From LH-M37 sp032251315 (GTDB lineage: Bacteria > Pseudomonadota > Gammaproteobacteria > SZUA-229): a DNA stretch of 19,164 nucleotides. How positions within the stretch are numbered: position 1 is the first letter of the stretch; every line of letters starts with the position of its first letter. Under the pieces are notes generated by a model. That model searched no databases and was not told where the DNA came from. It saw only the letters and a list, made by a program, of their open reading frames with translations. This document shows, piece by piece, positions 6,653 to 13,820 of the stretch. A program made the position numbers and the translations under genes. The stretch is taken from positions 1 through 19,164 of the forward strand of contig JAVVEE010000049.1 of NCBI GenBank assembly GCA_032251315.1, read 5' to 3'.

Positions 6653-7939
6653 ATGGCACTGGTCAACATGCGCGACATGCTCTATCACGCTTACCAAAAC
6701 AACTATGCGGTGGGTGCTTTTGATCTGGTCAGCCTCGATTTTCTGGAAGCGGTGATGGAGACCGCGGAGAAGTGTCGGGCGCCGGTGATTCTCAGTATCG
6801 CCGAACCGCATTTCGCCCACTACGATTACGAGCTGATGCTGCCCGCCGTTGAGGCCGCCGCCCGCCGCGCTTCGGTGCCCGTGGCCATCCAGCTGGATCA
6901 TGGCCACAGCCTCGAGTCGGCGACCCGGGCCATCAACCTGGGCTGTAACAGCATCATGATCGACGCCTCCAACCGTAATCTGCCGGAGAACATTCAGCTC
7001 ACCCGTGATGTGGTGGAGATGGCGCACGGTTGCGGCGTGCCGGTGATTGGCGAGCTGGGCTATGTCGCCGGTGTGGAAGGCGAAGATGCCGAACAGCATC
7101 CGGGCGAGTCCGCTTTCACCGTGCCCGCCGAAGCCAAAGTCTATGTCGAGCGCACCGGGGTTGACGGCCTCGCCGTCTCCATCGGCACGGTACAGGGCCG
7201 CATGAAGGGCCGTGCCAAGCTGGATTTTCAGCGCCTGAAACAGCTCAATCAGGCGGTCAACATCCCGCTGGTGATTCATGGCGGCAGCGGCCTCAATGAA
7301 GACCAGTTCCGCCGTCTGACCTCACTGGGTGTGGCCAAGATAAACTACTTTACCGCGCTCTCGGATATCGCCGCCAAAACCATGCGCGCGCAGATAAAAC
7401 AGAACCCCAACGGCAGCTTCATTGAATTGAAGGCGGGCGTGAAAGAGGCCATCGGCCATGAAGTGGAACGCTGCCTGCGCCTCTGGGGCAGTGCCGGGCG
7501 CGCCGCTGAAGTGTTAACCCAGTGCGAACCCTGGGCACCGGTCGAACAGCTCATTATGTATAACGTGGAACGCATCAACGACCAGCAGAGCTATGCCGTG
7601 ATGGAACAGGGACGTCAGCTGCTCGCCACCATTCCCGGCGTTCGCGAAGTCTTCGCGGGCGAGGCCCTGAAGGAAGACAGCAAATTTCGTTTCTGCTGGC
7701 GGGTGCGTTTCTGCCACAGGGCGGTGATTGATTCCTACCGTGAGCACCCGCACTTCACTGAATTCAACAACACGCTGTTTCGCCCAGTGGTCGGCGACCA
7801 GATCAGCGTCAATTATCAGGACAACCGGAATACGTTTTTGTTGCCATTCGCCGGCAGTGCAAAAACAGTCGCTGCCACAGCGGCACTGAACACGCTGAAA
7901 TCTCCGGCAACCAGCTACACAAAACTCATCGGTCTATAG
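6653..7939 (+). CDS. Class II ketose-bisphosphate aldolase with fused C-terminal Dabb-like domain
   Basis: A 428-residue two-part protein. Residues 1-290 are a class II aldolase of the KbaY/GatY-CbbA type: AVGAFDLVSLDFLEAV, IQLDHGHS (Asp82 general acid, His83 zinc ligand), GELGYVAGVEGE, VIHGGSG (His209 zinc ligand), and KINYFT (Asn231). In the usual GT-A-H-G motif, which supplies the third zinc ligand, this protein reads GTVQG: Gln181 replaces His. Residues about 296-388 resemble a Dabb (stress-responsive alpha/beta barrel) domain: VEQLIMYNVE, LLATIPGVREVFAGEAL, then YREHPHFTEFNNTLFRP. A 40-residue tail follows. GAGGAG 6 bases before the ATG fixes the start; an upstream in-frame ATG at 6605 lies inside the 33-bp palindrome. 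The last gene of the cbb set, it probably acts on fructose/sedoheptulose bisphosphate. The altered ligand leaves activity and substrate open. Confidence 0.88.
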   Translation: MALVNMRDMLYHAYQNNYAVGAFDLVSLDFLEAVMETAEKCRAPVILSIAEPHFAHYDYELMLPAVEAAARRASVPVAIQLDHGHSLESATRAINLGCNSIMIDASNRNLPENIQLTRDVVEMAHGCGVPVIGELGYVAGVEGEDAEQHPGESAFTVPAEAKVYVERTGVDGLAVSIGTVQGRMKGRAKLDFQRLKQLNQAVNIPLVIHGGSGLNEDQFRRLTSLGVAKINYFTALSDIAAKTMRAQIKQNPNGSFIELKAGVKEAIGHEVERCLRLWGSAGRAAEVLTQCEPWAPVEQLIMYNVERINDQQSYAVMEQGRQLLATIPGVREVFAGEALKEDSKFRFCWRVRFCHRAVIDSYREHPHFTEFNNTLFRPVVGDQISVNYQDNRNTFLLPFAGSAKTVAATAALNTLKSPATSYTKLIGL

Positions 7940-8158
7940 ATTATAGAGCGTCCAGCGCTCGCAGGCCTTCGTCGATAGTTATGGTCAGCGGACTTTTATT
8001 CATCATCGGGTTCGATTTTTATATTGAATCAATAATACTCAAATAAGAACGGTTTGGCCTGTAAATATTCGACTAAATATTTGCCTGCCGGTCGGGTATA
8101 ATCGCCGGCTACACCGATAAATGAATCGCCCCTATATTTTCAACTACAGAGAAACCGC
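7940..8158. promoter_or_regulatory. Candidate promoter and dyad before the DUF4202 gene
   Basis: A perfect -10 box TATAAT lies at 8097-8102. Immediately upstream, covering the expected -35 region, is a 7-bp perfect dyad AAATATT-N6-AATATTT at 8063-8082. No good -35 is visible, so an activator or repressor acting at the dyad is plausible. The rest of this 219-bp gap shows no convincing gene or terminator; a 21-codon minus-strand reading frame at 7941-8006 is judged chance. Confidence 0.45.
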
Positions 8159-8767
8159 ATGTCACAGCAAGCCTACGAAAAAGCACGCGATCTGATTGAT
8201 CAGGCCAACAGCGAAGATCCGAATACCGTCACCGATGCTGAAAACAGGGAGTGGCCGAAGGAGTTATTATATTCACACTACATGTCTGACATGCTGCAAC
8301 GCTTTGCTCCGGAAGCCGATGAGGTGATGAAACTGGCGATTCGCGCCCAGCATATCCAGCGCTGGAAATCCGCGCGTAGCGATTACCCGATGGACCGTAA
8401 GGGCTACCATCAGTGGCGCACCGCGCTGTATACCTTTCATGCCAATACGCTGGCGGAGCTGATGGCGCAGGCGGGTTATGACGAGGCCAGTCTGGAACGG
8501 GTTAAGCAGGCTGTGGGCAAAAAAGCGCTGAAGAGCAATCCCGATACCCAGCTGGTGGAAGACGTTGCGGCGCTGGTTTTCATCGAACACTACATGCTGG
8601 CCTTCGCCACCAAGCACCCTGAATACGATGAAGCCAAATGGATCGATATCATCCGCAAAACCTGGCGGAAAATGAGCGAGCCGGCGCAGCAGTTTGCACT
8701 CTCGGGCAGCGTTAATCTGCCGGAGCCTCTGGTGCCGCTGATTCAGAAAGCGTTGTCCAGTGACTAG
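8159..8767 (+). CDS. DUF4202 family protein
   Basis: This 202-residue soluble protein matches, by memory of the family, the DUF4202 signature: LYSHYMSDML (His40), AIRAQHIQRWKSARSDYPMD (residues 60-79), GYHQWR and VEDVAALVFIEHY. The recurring His and Glu-Asp positions on predicted helices (His40, His65, His94, Glu134-Asp135, Glu143-His144) look like an all-helical metal-binding HD-like fold, but that is inference. No signal peptide or membrane segment is present. The function of the family is unknown to me. The ribosome site is weak (AGAGAAA). It appears to be transcribed alone from the promoter-like region upstream and is followed by a decayed transposase. Confidence 0.8.
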   Translation: MSQQAYEKARDLIDQANSEDPNTVTDAENREWPKELLYSHYMSDMLQRFAPEADEVMKLAIRAQHIQRWKSARSDYPMDRKGYHQWRTALYTFHANTLAELMAQAGYDEASLERVKQAVGKKALKSNPDTQLVEDVAALVFIEHYMLAFATKHPEYDEAKWIDIIRKTWRKMSEPAQQFALSGSVNLPEPLVPLIQKALSSD

Positions 8768-8803
8768 TAACCATTCGCGCTAATCAGCATTCAGGCGAGT
8801 ACT

Positions 8804-8993
8804 CGATCCAAGGCCCTGCGTGACAGTTCACTGAAGCCCACTCGTGCCTGGGTGATCAAAGAACTGGCCATGTCACGCTGGCACTACGACAATAAAACAT
8901 AGACTCAGAAAGCCTGGGGGAAAATGGATGTCATGGACAGTGCGTAGCCGACCGGAACCCATCAAGAAATTGGTGAAAACGCTAAGTTATTGA
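8804..8993 (+). pseudogene. Remnant of an ISL3-like transposase C-terminus
   Basis: In one frame, 8804-8902 reads RSKALRDSSLKPTRAWVIKE then LAMSRWHYDNKT before a TAG. In a second frame, 8919-8993 reads GKWMSWTVRSRPEPIKKLVK then TLSY before a TGA. Together they follow the order of the ISL3-family transposase C-terminal region (RAWAIKE, LWHY, then WxxWAxRSRLEPVKK). A frameshift and stops show it is dead, and no N-terminal part or inverted repeats are visible. The rest of the gap to adk (8994-9173) holds no other gene; degraded traces of the same transposase may continue there. Confidence 0.65.
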
Positions 8994-9173
8994 GTATTCT
9001 ATCTAAATCATTACTGCGAATGCAGCCGACCAGACGCCTGCGCTGAGCGTCTACGGTAAATTTATTTGCTTTAATGGCCTAAAACCAAGAAAATACGCAT
9101 TCTTTTTTACGTGCACAGATGGGATAAAGCATGCCATCTCTACACAGACTTTAACGATTTCCGAGGATACCCC

Positions 9174-9815
9174 ATGAAACTGATACTATTAGGCGCGCCT
9201 GGTGCAGGTAAAGGCACTGTTGCAAAATTACTGACGAAAATGGATGGTTCTGTCCAAATTTCCACTGGCGACATTCTGCGTGGCGCAGTCGCTGCCGGCA
9301 CCGAGCTGGGCAAAAAAGCACAGGCCGCCATGAAGGCCGGCGATCTGGTTTCTGATGACCTGATCATGGGCATTATGGAAGAGCGTCTGAAAGAGGATGA
9401 CTGCAAAGCCGGTTACCTGCTCGACGGTTTTCCGCGCACTATTCCCCAGGCTGAAGCACTGAAAGTGCTGCTGGAAAAAATGGGCGAGAAGCTGGACTTC
9501 GCTGTTAGCATCGAAGTACCGACCGAAGTTATTCTTGATCGCCTGACTACCCGTCGCACCTGCACCGGCTGCGGTGAAATCTACAACATAAAATCCAACC
9601 CGCCTAAAGTTGAAGGCGTATGTGATAAATGTGGATCACCAGTGGTTCAACGTGAAGATGAAACCGAAGAAGCCATCAGCAACCGCCTGAATGTTTATAA
9701 CGACCAGACTGCACCACTGATTGGTTTCTACGAAAACGAAGGCATGCTGCTGAAAGTCGATGCGACTTCCAGTGATGCCGTTATCGATGCGATTAAAGCC
9801 AAACTGGGCAAGTAA
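9174..9815 (+). CDS. adk: Adenylate kinase, zinc-lid type
   Basis: This 213-residue cytoplasmic enzyme catalyses ATP + AMP to 2 ADP. It shows the P-loop GAPGAGKGT (8-16), the AMP-binding STGDILR (30-36), GFPRT (85-89), and a long LID. The LID carries four cysteines in CxxC-N16-CxxC spacing (Cys130, Cys133, Cys150, Cys153), the zinc-binding form; enterobacterial Adk lacks these cysteines. The ATG at 9174 has GAGGA about 7 bases upstream and yields the usual MKLILLGAPGAGKGT start. An in-frame upstream ATG at 9111 would add a non-homologous 21 residues read from the transposon-scarred spacer. It is monocistronic and ends at a strong terminator. Confidence 0.97.
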   Translation: MKLILLGAPGAGKGTVAKLLTKMDGSVQISTGDILRGAVAAGTELGKKAQAAMKAGDLVSDDLIMGIMEERLKEDDCKAGYLLDGFPRTIPQAEALKVLLEKMGEKLDFAVSIEVPTEVILDRLTTRRTCTGCGEIYNIKSNPPKVEGVCDKCGSPVVQREDETEEAISNRLNVYNDQTAPLIGFYENEGMLLKVDATSSDAVIDAIKAKLGK

Positions 9816-9846
9816 TAACGTCCGGATCCGGCTGATAAGCTGATTG

Positions 9847-9883
9847 AAAAAGCCGCTGACTGGAAACAATCAGCGGCTTTTTT
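9847..9883 (+). terminator. Rho-independent terminator of adk
   Basis: A 13-bp stem AAAAAGCCGCTGA / TCAGCGGCTTTTT with a short loop (about 10 bases) ends in a T-run. It starts 32 bases after the adk stop codon. The A-run on the left arm makes it potentially bidirectional. Confidence 0.92.
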
Positions 9884-9927
9884 ATACCCGCTATCTGGAG
9901 CAGCGCAATTCACTATGGGCAACAAGG

Positions 9928-9955
9928 TTGCCAGATTAGCTGTATCCTGTATATT
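9928..9955 (+). promoter_or_regulatory. Sigma-70-type promoter of the flavin reductase gene
   Basis: TTGCCA (9928-9933) and TATATT (9950-9955) are separated by 16 bp; each matches the consensus at 5 of 6 positions. The gene's AAGGA ribosome site follows at 9976-9980. It lies just after the adk terminator, supporting independent transcription. Confidence 0.6.
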
Positions 9956-9985
9956 CTCTAATTATTTAGAACTAAAAGGATCATC

Positions 9986-10600
9986 ATGAAAATCACCATC
10001 ATCAGCGGCAGCCACCGCAATCCCTCACAGAGTGAAAAAGTCGCGCGCCATATAAGCCAGACCCTTGAAGCTGAGCACCCCGATATAGAAGCTTCGGTTT
10101 ATGCCCTGGCCGATAATCCCCTGCCGCTCTGGGACCAGACCGTGTGGGAAGACAGCCCCGAATGGAACCAGCGCCTGGCACCGTTGAAAAAACAGCTGAG
10201 TGAAAGTGACGGTTTTGTCATTGTTTCGCCCGAATGGCACGGTCAGGTTCCTTCCGGACTGAAAAACTTTTTTCTGTTATTTAATCGCTTCGAACTTGGC
10301 CACAAGCCTGCATTAATCGTCACCGATTCATCCAGTGACGGCGGCGCCTATCCGGTCGCTGAACTGCGCATGAGCAGCTATAAAAACAATCGGCTTTGTT
10401 ACATTCCCGAGCAGGTGATTTTGCGTAATGTCGAAACCGTACTCAACGAAAACGCCGCCGACAACAACGCTGAAAACGATGCTTATTTCAGGGAACGCAT
10501 TTCGTGGGCACTGGGTATCTTGAAAGGTTATGCTGAAGCGCTGAAAACTATGCGTGAGAGCACGAAAATTCATCATGATAAATTCGGGAATGGGATGTAG
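9986..10600 (+). CDS. NAD(P)H-dependent FMN reductase (flavodoxin-like fold)
   Basis: A 204-residue cytoplasmic protein of the NADPH-dependent FMN reductase family (WrbA/ChrR/azoreductase relatives), which uses bound FMN to reduce flavin, quinone, azo compounds or metal oxyanions. The phosphate-binding loop GSHRNPSQSEK is at 8-18, and the flavin-contacting SPEWHGQVPSGLKNFF at 81-96 takes the place of the usual PEYNGS.PG..KN. TDSSSDGGAYP at 113-123 is the third flavin loop. The ribosome site AAGGA is 5 bases before the ATG. It lies between the adk terminator and a chemoreceptor gene on the opposite strand. Substrate cannot be decided from sequence. Confidence 0.88.
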   Translation: MKITIISGSHRNPSQSEKVARHISQTLEAEHPDIEASVYALADNPLPLWDQTVWEDSPEWNQRLAPLKKQLSESDGFVIVSPEWHGQVPSGLKNFFLLFNRFELGHKPALIVTDSSSDGGAYPVAELRMSSYKNNRLCYIPEQVILRNVETVLNENAADNNAENDAYFRERISWALGILKGYAEALKTMRESTKIHHDKFGNGM

Positions 10601-10604
10601 AGAT

Positions 10605-10720
10605 AGTTGGCAGTTGGCTGCAAAGACTTTGGACGCCTGAACCGGCATTGATATTGAAAAAATTATTTGTGTCCACGGACCAATGCCTTAAATACCCGGC
10701 TTTTAACTGCCGACTGTCTA
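10605..10720. repeat. AGTTGGC repeat element, copy 1, in a convergent gene junction
   Basis: Two tandem AGTTGGC units at 10605-10618 face a degenerate inverse (TTTTAACTGCCGACTGTCTA, 10701-10720) followed by TTTTTT. The same layout occurs at 16019-16090 with five units. The arms could pair, giving a bidirectional stem between the 3' ends of the flavin reductase and the chemoreceptor genes. The middle of the element does not show other features. Confidence 0.6.
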
Positions 10721-10732
10721 TTTTTTAAACTC

Positions 10733-12682
10733 CTAGAACTCTTCCCACTGTTCTTCTGCATTTTGTTGCGATAGTCTACATGAAGACGGCAGCAGTGCTG
10801 GCTGCTGGGGTACTGTTACTACTGGCGTAGGATTCTTTTCAGCCTGTTTCTTTACTGCTTTACGAGCCTGCCCTCTAATACTGAAAAAGGTCATCAGCTT
10901 GTCCAGATTATGCGCCTGATTCTGCATTGCCTTACTGGCTGCCGCAGCCTCCTCAACCAGTGCCGCATTTTCCTGGGTCATGCTATCCATCTGGGTGACG
11001 GCATCGTTCACCTGACTAATGCCTACCGCCTGCTCATTACTGGCGATGGCGATCTCATCAATGAAGCCCGCAACCTTTTTAGCGTTCTCAATAATAGCAT
11101 CCAGTGCATCTCCGGACTCTTTCACCAGCCCATTACCTACCTTAACCTTGCTTACGCTGTCGTCGATCAGACCTTTGATCTCCTTGGCTGCTTCAGCAGA
11201 GCGCTGGGCCAGAGAACGCACTTCTGATGCAACGACGGCAAAACCCCGGCCCTGCTCACCGGCTCGAGCGGCCTCGACTGCTGCGTTCAGCGCCAGCAGA
11301 TTGGTCTGGAAAGCAATGCCGTCGATGGTGCCGATAATGTCAGCGATGCGCTTCGAGGAGTCATCAATATCATTCATCGCACTCTCCGTGCGGGAAACGA
11401 TAGTCGCACTGTCGCTCGCCTTTTTATTATTCTCATCGGCCAGTTCCTTGGCATGGCTGGCACTGTCGGCGTTCTGTTTGACTGTGCTGGTCATCTCTTC
11501 CATTGAAGAAGCGGTCTCTTCAAGCGACGAAGCCTGTTCTTCGGTGCGCTGTGACAGGCTGATGTTACCCTGGGCGATTTGCGCCGAGGCGCTACCGATG
11601 CTGACCACCGACTCCTGAACCTCATTCACCACGCGCATCAGGTTTTCATCCATCTCTTTCAGCGATGACATCAGCTGTCCGATTTCATCATTGGATTTGG
11701 GCTGAAGGCCCAGACCCAGCTTGCCCGCTGCGAAATCCTTACATGCCTGCACCGCCTCGCTCAGTCCTCGTGAAATCCCCTGTGCCAGTAGAATGACACC
11801 GGTCAGTATCACCGCACCGCCGAGCAGCATGGTAATAATAAGCATTACCACTACCCGGTTATTCACCGTTTCCTGAAAAGCGGCATTTTCCGCCTCTAAC
11901 TGCTCGACGAGATGCTCAACGCTCTCAAACGCCGGCTCGGTAGCATGTACACTTGCACCAAAATCTGAAATTGCCACGTTTACATTCTTCATGCCATTTA
12001 CCAGCGCATTGAAATTCTGATGGTAGTTATCCATATTGCGGGTGATTTTATTTCTCTCCGCCACCGGAATGCTCGATTTTGCCAACAAAGTCTCAAATTC
12101 CGCCTTGCGCTCAGCCATGCGTCCTACATATTTATCGTCTTCACGGGCCAGATAATCCTTCTCGTGACGACGCATCATGAGCATCTTCACCGCCAGCTTG
12201 TCGTTATCGAATTTCTTCAGGTTTTCTTCTACATTGTGAACAGATTGACGCAAATTACCGAGCAGGCCGCTCTTTTCATTTAGACCCACTCGGGTTTCAG
12301 TGTTGGCCATCGTCTGGAAGTCTTTCTCATATTCATGGGTAAGATCGGTTAACTCTCTGACGGCCTTGAGACCTTCTTCGGACTTGATGAGAGTTCGTAA
12401 CTGTTCGAGATGCCCATAAAGCATGGACATGGTTTTAGCGTGGTTTTCGATATATTTTGGATCTTTGCGTAACAGAAAATCCTTCTCGTCCCGGCGTGCC
12501 TGCAAGATGTTAATTCTGGCAGCGGCTTCTGCAGTCAGGATAGCAATATTCTGCGCAGCTTTAGCTTCGCCGGCAGCCTTTAAAGTGGTGGCATAGGCAA
12601 AAACCATCACAATTCCGACAAATGTCAGCATAACGATGCCTACCAGACCATAAAGCTTTTGTTTTATTGTTAGATTTAACAT
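10733..12682 (-). CDS. Methyl-accepting chemotaxis protein with HBM-type sensor domain
   Basis: A 649-residue inner-membrane chemoreceptor. TM1 spans about 9-31, a helical periplasmic sensor about 35-275, TM2 about 277-300, HAMP about 301-355, and a methyl-accepting cytoplasmic domain about 360-600. The sensor repeats a motif, RRDEKDFLLRKD (64-75) and RRHEKDYLAREDDKY (171-185), as in helical bimodular (HBM) domains. The signalling tip is GIAFQTNLLALNAAVEAARAG followed by GRGFAVVASEVRSLAQRSA. The C-terminus ends EEQWEEF, the xWxxF pentapeptide that tethers CheR/CheB, so it is a full-length adaptable receptor. AGGGAG precedes the ATG. HBM sensors known elsewhere bind organic acids or polyamines; the ligand here is not evident. 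Transcribed alone, towards the flavin reductase. Confidence 0.96.
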   Translation of the reverse strand: MLNLTIKQKLYGLVGIVMLTFVGIVMVFAYATTLKAAGEAKAAQNIAILTAEAAARINILQARRDEKDFLLRKDPKYIENHAKTMSMLYGHLEQLRTLIKSEEGLKAVRELTDLTHEYEKDFQTMANTETRVGLNEKSGLLGNLRQSVHNVEENLKKFDNDKLAVKMLMMRRHEKDYLAREDDKYVGRMAERKAEFETLLAKSSIPVAERNKITRNMDNYHQNFNALVNGMKNVNVAISDFGASVHATEPAFESVEHLVEQLEAENAAFQETVNNRVVVMLIITMLLGGAVILTGVILLAQGISRGLSEAVQACKDFAAGKLGLGLQPKSNDEIGQLMSSLKEMDENLMRVVNEVQESVVSIGSASAQIAQGNISLSQRTEEQASSLEETASSMEEMTSTVKQNADSASHAKELADENNKKASDSATIVSRTESAMNDIDDSSKRIADIIGTIDGIAFQTNLLALNAAVEAARAGEQGRGFAVVASEVRSLAQRSAEAAKEIKGLIDDSVSKVKVGNGLVKESGDALDAIIENAKKVAGFIDEIAIASNEQAVGISQVNDAVTQMDSMTQENAALVEEAAAASKAMQNQAHNLDKLMTFFSIRGQARKAVKKQAEKNPTPVVTVPQQPALLPSSCRLSQQNAEEQWEEF

Positions 12683-13045
12683 GGGTGATACTCCCTGTGG
12701 TTCTCAAATAGATGGCCTAACATTAAATCGGTAATGTTTTAAGCACATCTCGTTATTATTATTGAAAGACTCTTTTAGGCATTTTTGATATTAATTTTAA
12801 TTATAACAGGGGCATTTTGATATGTTTCATTTATATGAAAAAACATATATAGACCTGAAGAACCACGGATATTTGTAACCAGGGACTCTCATACTTAAGG
12901 CAATCTGGTGAATAATAATCTTTTTTCAAGATAAACAAGATTTGCAATTAACTCTGATCTGTAAGTGAGTATCATTCGTGCGTTTTTTCATGCTATATAA
13001 TACTGAATGTAACGCTTTCTGAATTATTGCTATCGGCGGCCAGTT
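12683..13045. promoter_or_regulatory. Divergent control region between chemoreceptor and VIT transporter genes
   Basis: This 363-bp AT-rich gap holds an imperfect dyad (ATATGTTTCAT at 12820-12830 opposite ATGAAAAAACATAT at 12835-12848) and a TATAAT box at 12996-13001, preceded by TGC, 45 bp before the transporter start. The -35 is poor. No gene of convincing length, RNA gene or terminator is seen. I cannot name the dyad's binding protein; it does not resemble a classical 19-bp Fur box closely enough to call. Confidence 0.4.
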
Positions 13046-13798
13046 ATGAACTCCCCTAATGAAACTCTAGTCCAGGAACATCAGCCTGATGCCATCAGAC
13101 AGCGGCTCAGACGCCCTGCCAAATCGCAGAACATTTCAGATGCTGTGCTTGGTGGAATTGATGGCTGCGTAACCACCTTCGCAGTCGTATCCGGTGTGAT
13201 TGGCGGCGGTTTTTCACCCACGGTGGCGCTGGTGCTGGGCTTTGCCAATCTGTTTGCAGATGGTTTCAGCATGGCCGTCAGCAATTATGAGTCCATCAAA
13301 GCACAACGTGAATTCGCAGACAGCATCAGGGATACCGAAGCACAGCACATCGATGAAATCCCTGAGGGCGAACGTGAAGAGCTTCGACAGATATTTCAGC
13401 AGAAAGGTTTTAAGGGCGATATCCTCAATGAAATCATTAACACCATCAGTCAGGATCGGCATCTGTGGATTGAAACCATGCTCACCGAAGAGCATGGCCT
13501 GCAGAAAGCCGAGCCTCATCCGATTAAGTCTGCACTCAGCACCTTTGCTGCCTTTCTGATCGTTGGCGCGATGCCCTTATTGCCCTTCCTTATTCCCGCG
13601 CTGGATATGCAACAACAATTTATCTTTAGCGCTGTTATTGCTGCAATCATGTTTTTTATTATTGGCATGCTAAAAAGCATGGTGTTTGCCAAACCGGTTA
13701 TCGTCTCCGGCCTGTTTACTCTGCTAACCGGTGGCACTGCTGCCGCCCTGGCTTTTCTCACCGGCTATCTGCTGCGGCAGACCTTTGGCATTGCGTAA
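13046..13798 (+). CDS. VIT1/CCC1 family iron/manganese transporter
   Basis: A 250-residue inner-membrane protein of the vacuolar iron transporter (VIT1/CCC1) family, which exports or sequesters Fe2+ and Mn2+. TM1 holds DAVLGGIDGCVTTFAVVSGV (Asp39) and TM2 holds GFANLFADGFSMAVSNY (Asp72, Met76), both typical of the metal path. An acidic, glutamate-rich cytoplasmic helical segment (about 85-155) with several E-x-x-E-like pairs corresponds to the metal-binding domain. Three further hydrophobic segments follow (about 162-183, 191-212, 217-243). No strong ribosome site precedes the ATG. The next gene, also a transporter, starts 22 bp after its stop, suggesting an operon for divalent-metal handling. 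Confidence 0.92.
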   Translation: MNSPNETLVQEHQPDAIRQRLRRPAKSQNISDAVLGGIDGCVTTFAVVSGVIGGGFSPTVALVLGFANLFADGFSMAVSNYESIKAQREFADSIRDTEAQHIDEIPEGEREELRQIFQQKGFKGDILNEIINTISQDRHLWIETMLTEEHGLQKAEPHPIKSALSTFAAFLIVGAMPLLPFLIPALDMQQQFIFSAVIAAIMFFIIGMLKSMVFAKPVIVSGLFTLLTGGTAAALAFLTGYLLRQTFGIA

Positions 13799-13820
13799 AA
13801 ATGAATAGCTGGAAATAAAT

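Noticed and set aside
6602..7279. Long 225-codon minus-strand reading frame within the aldolase
   Set aside because: Antisense shadow of the aldolase; His/Gly/Asp-rich composition and no start signal.
7941..8006. 21-codon minus-strand reading frame after the aldolase (begins MMNKSPLTITIDEG)
   Set aside because: Very short, stop codon just upstream, no ribosome site and no recognisable domain; treated as chance, though a gene remnant cannot be excluded.
9111..9173. Upstream in-frame ATG extending adenylate kinase by 21 residues
   Set aside because: The P-loop enzyme starts at MKLILLGAPG (9174) with GAGGA before it; the extension is read from transposon-scarred spacer.
12683..12760. Possible sigma-28 (FliA) promoter for the chemoreceptor
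   Set aside because: A CCGATTTA-like box exists on the minus strand but no TAAA box at the required 15-bp distance.
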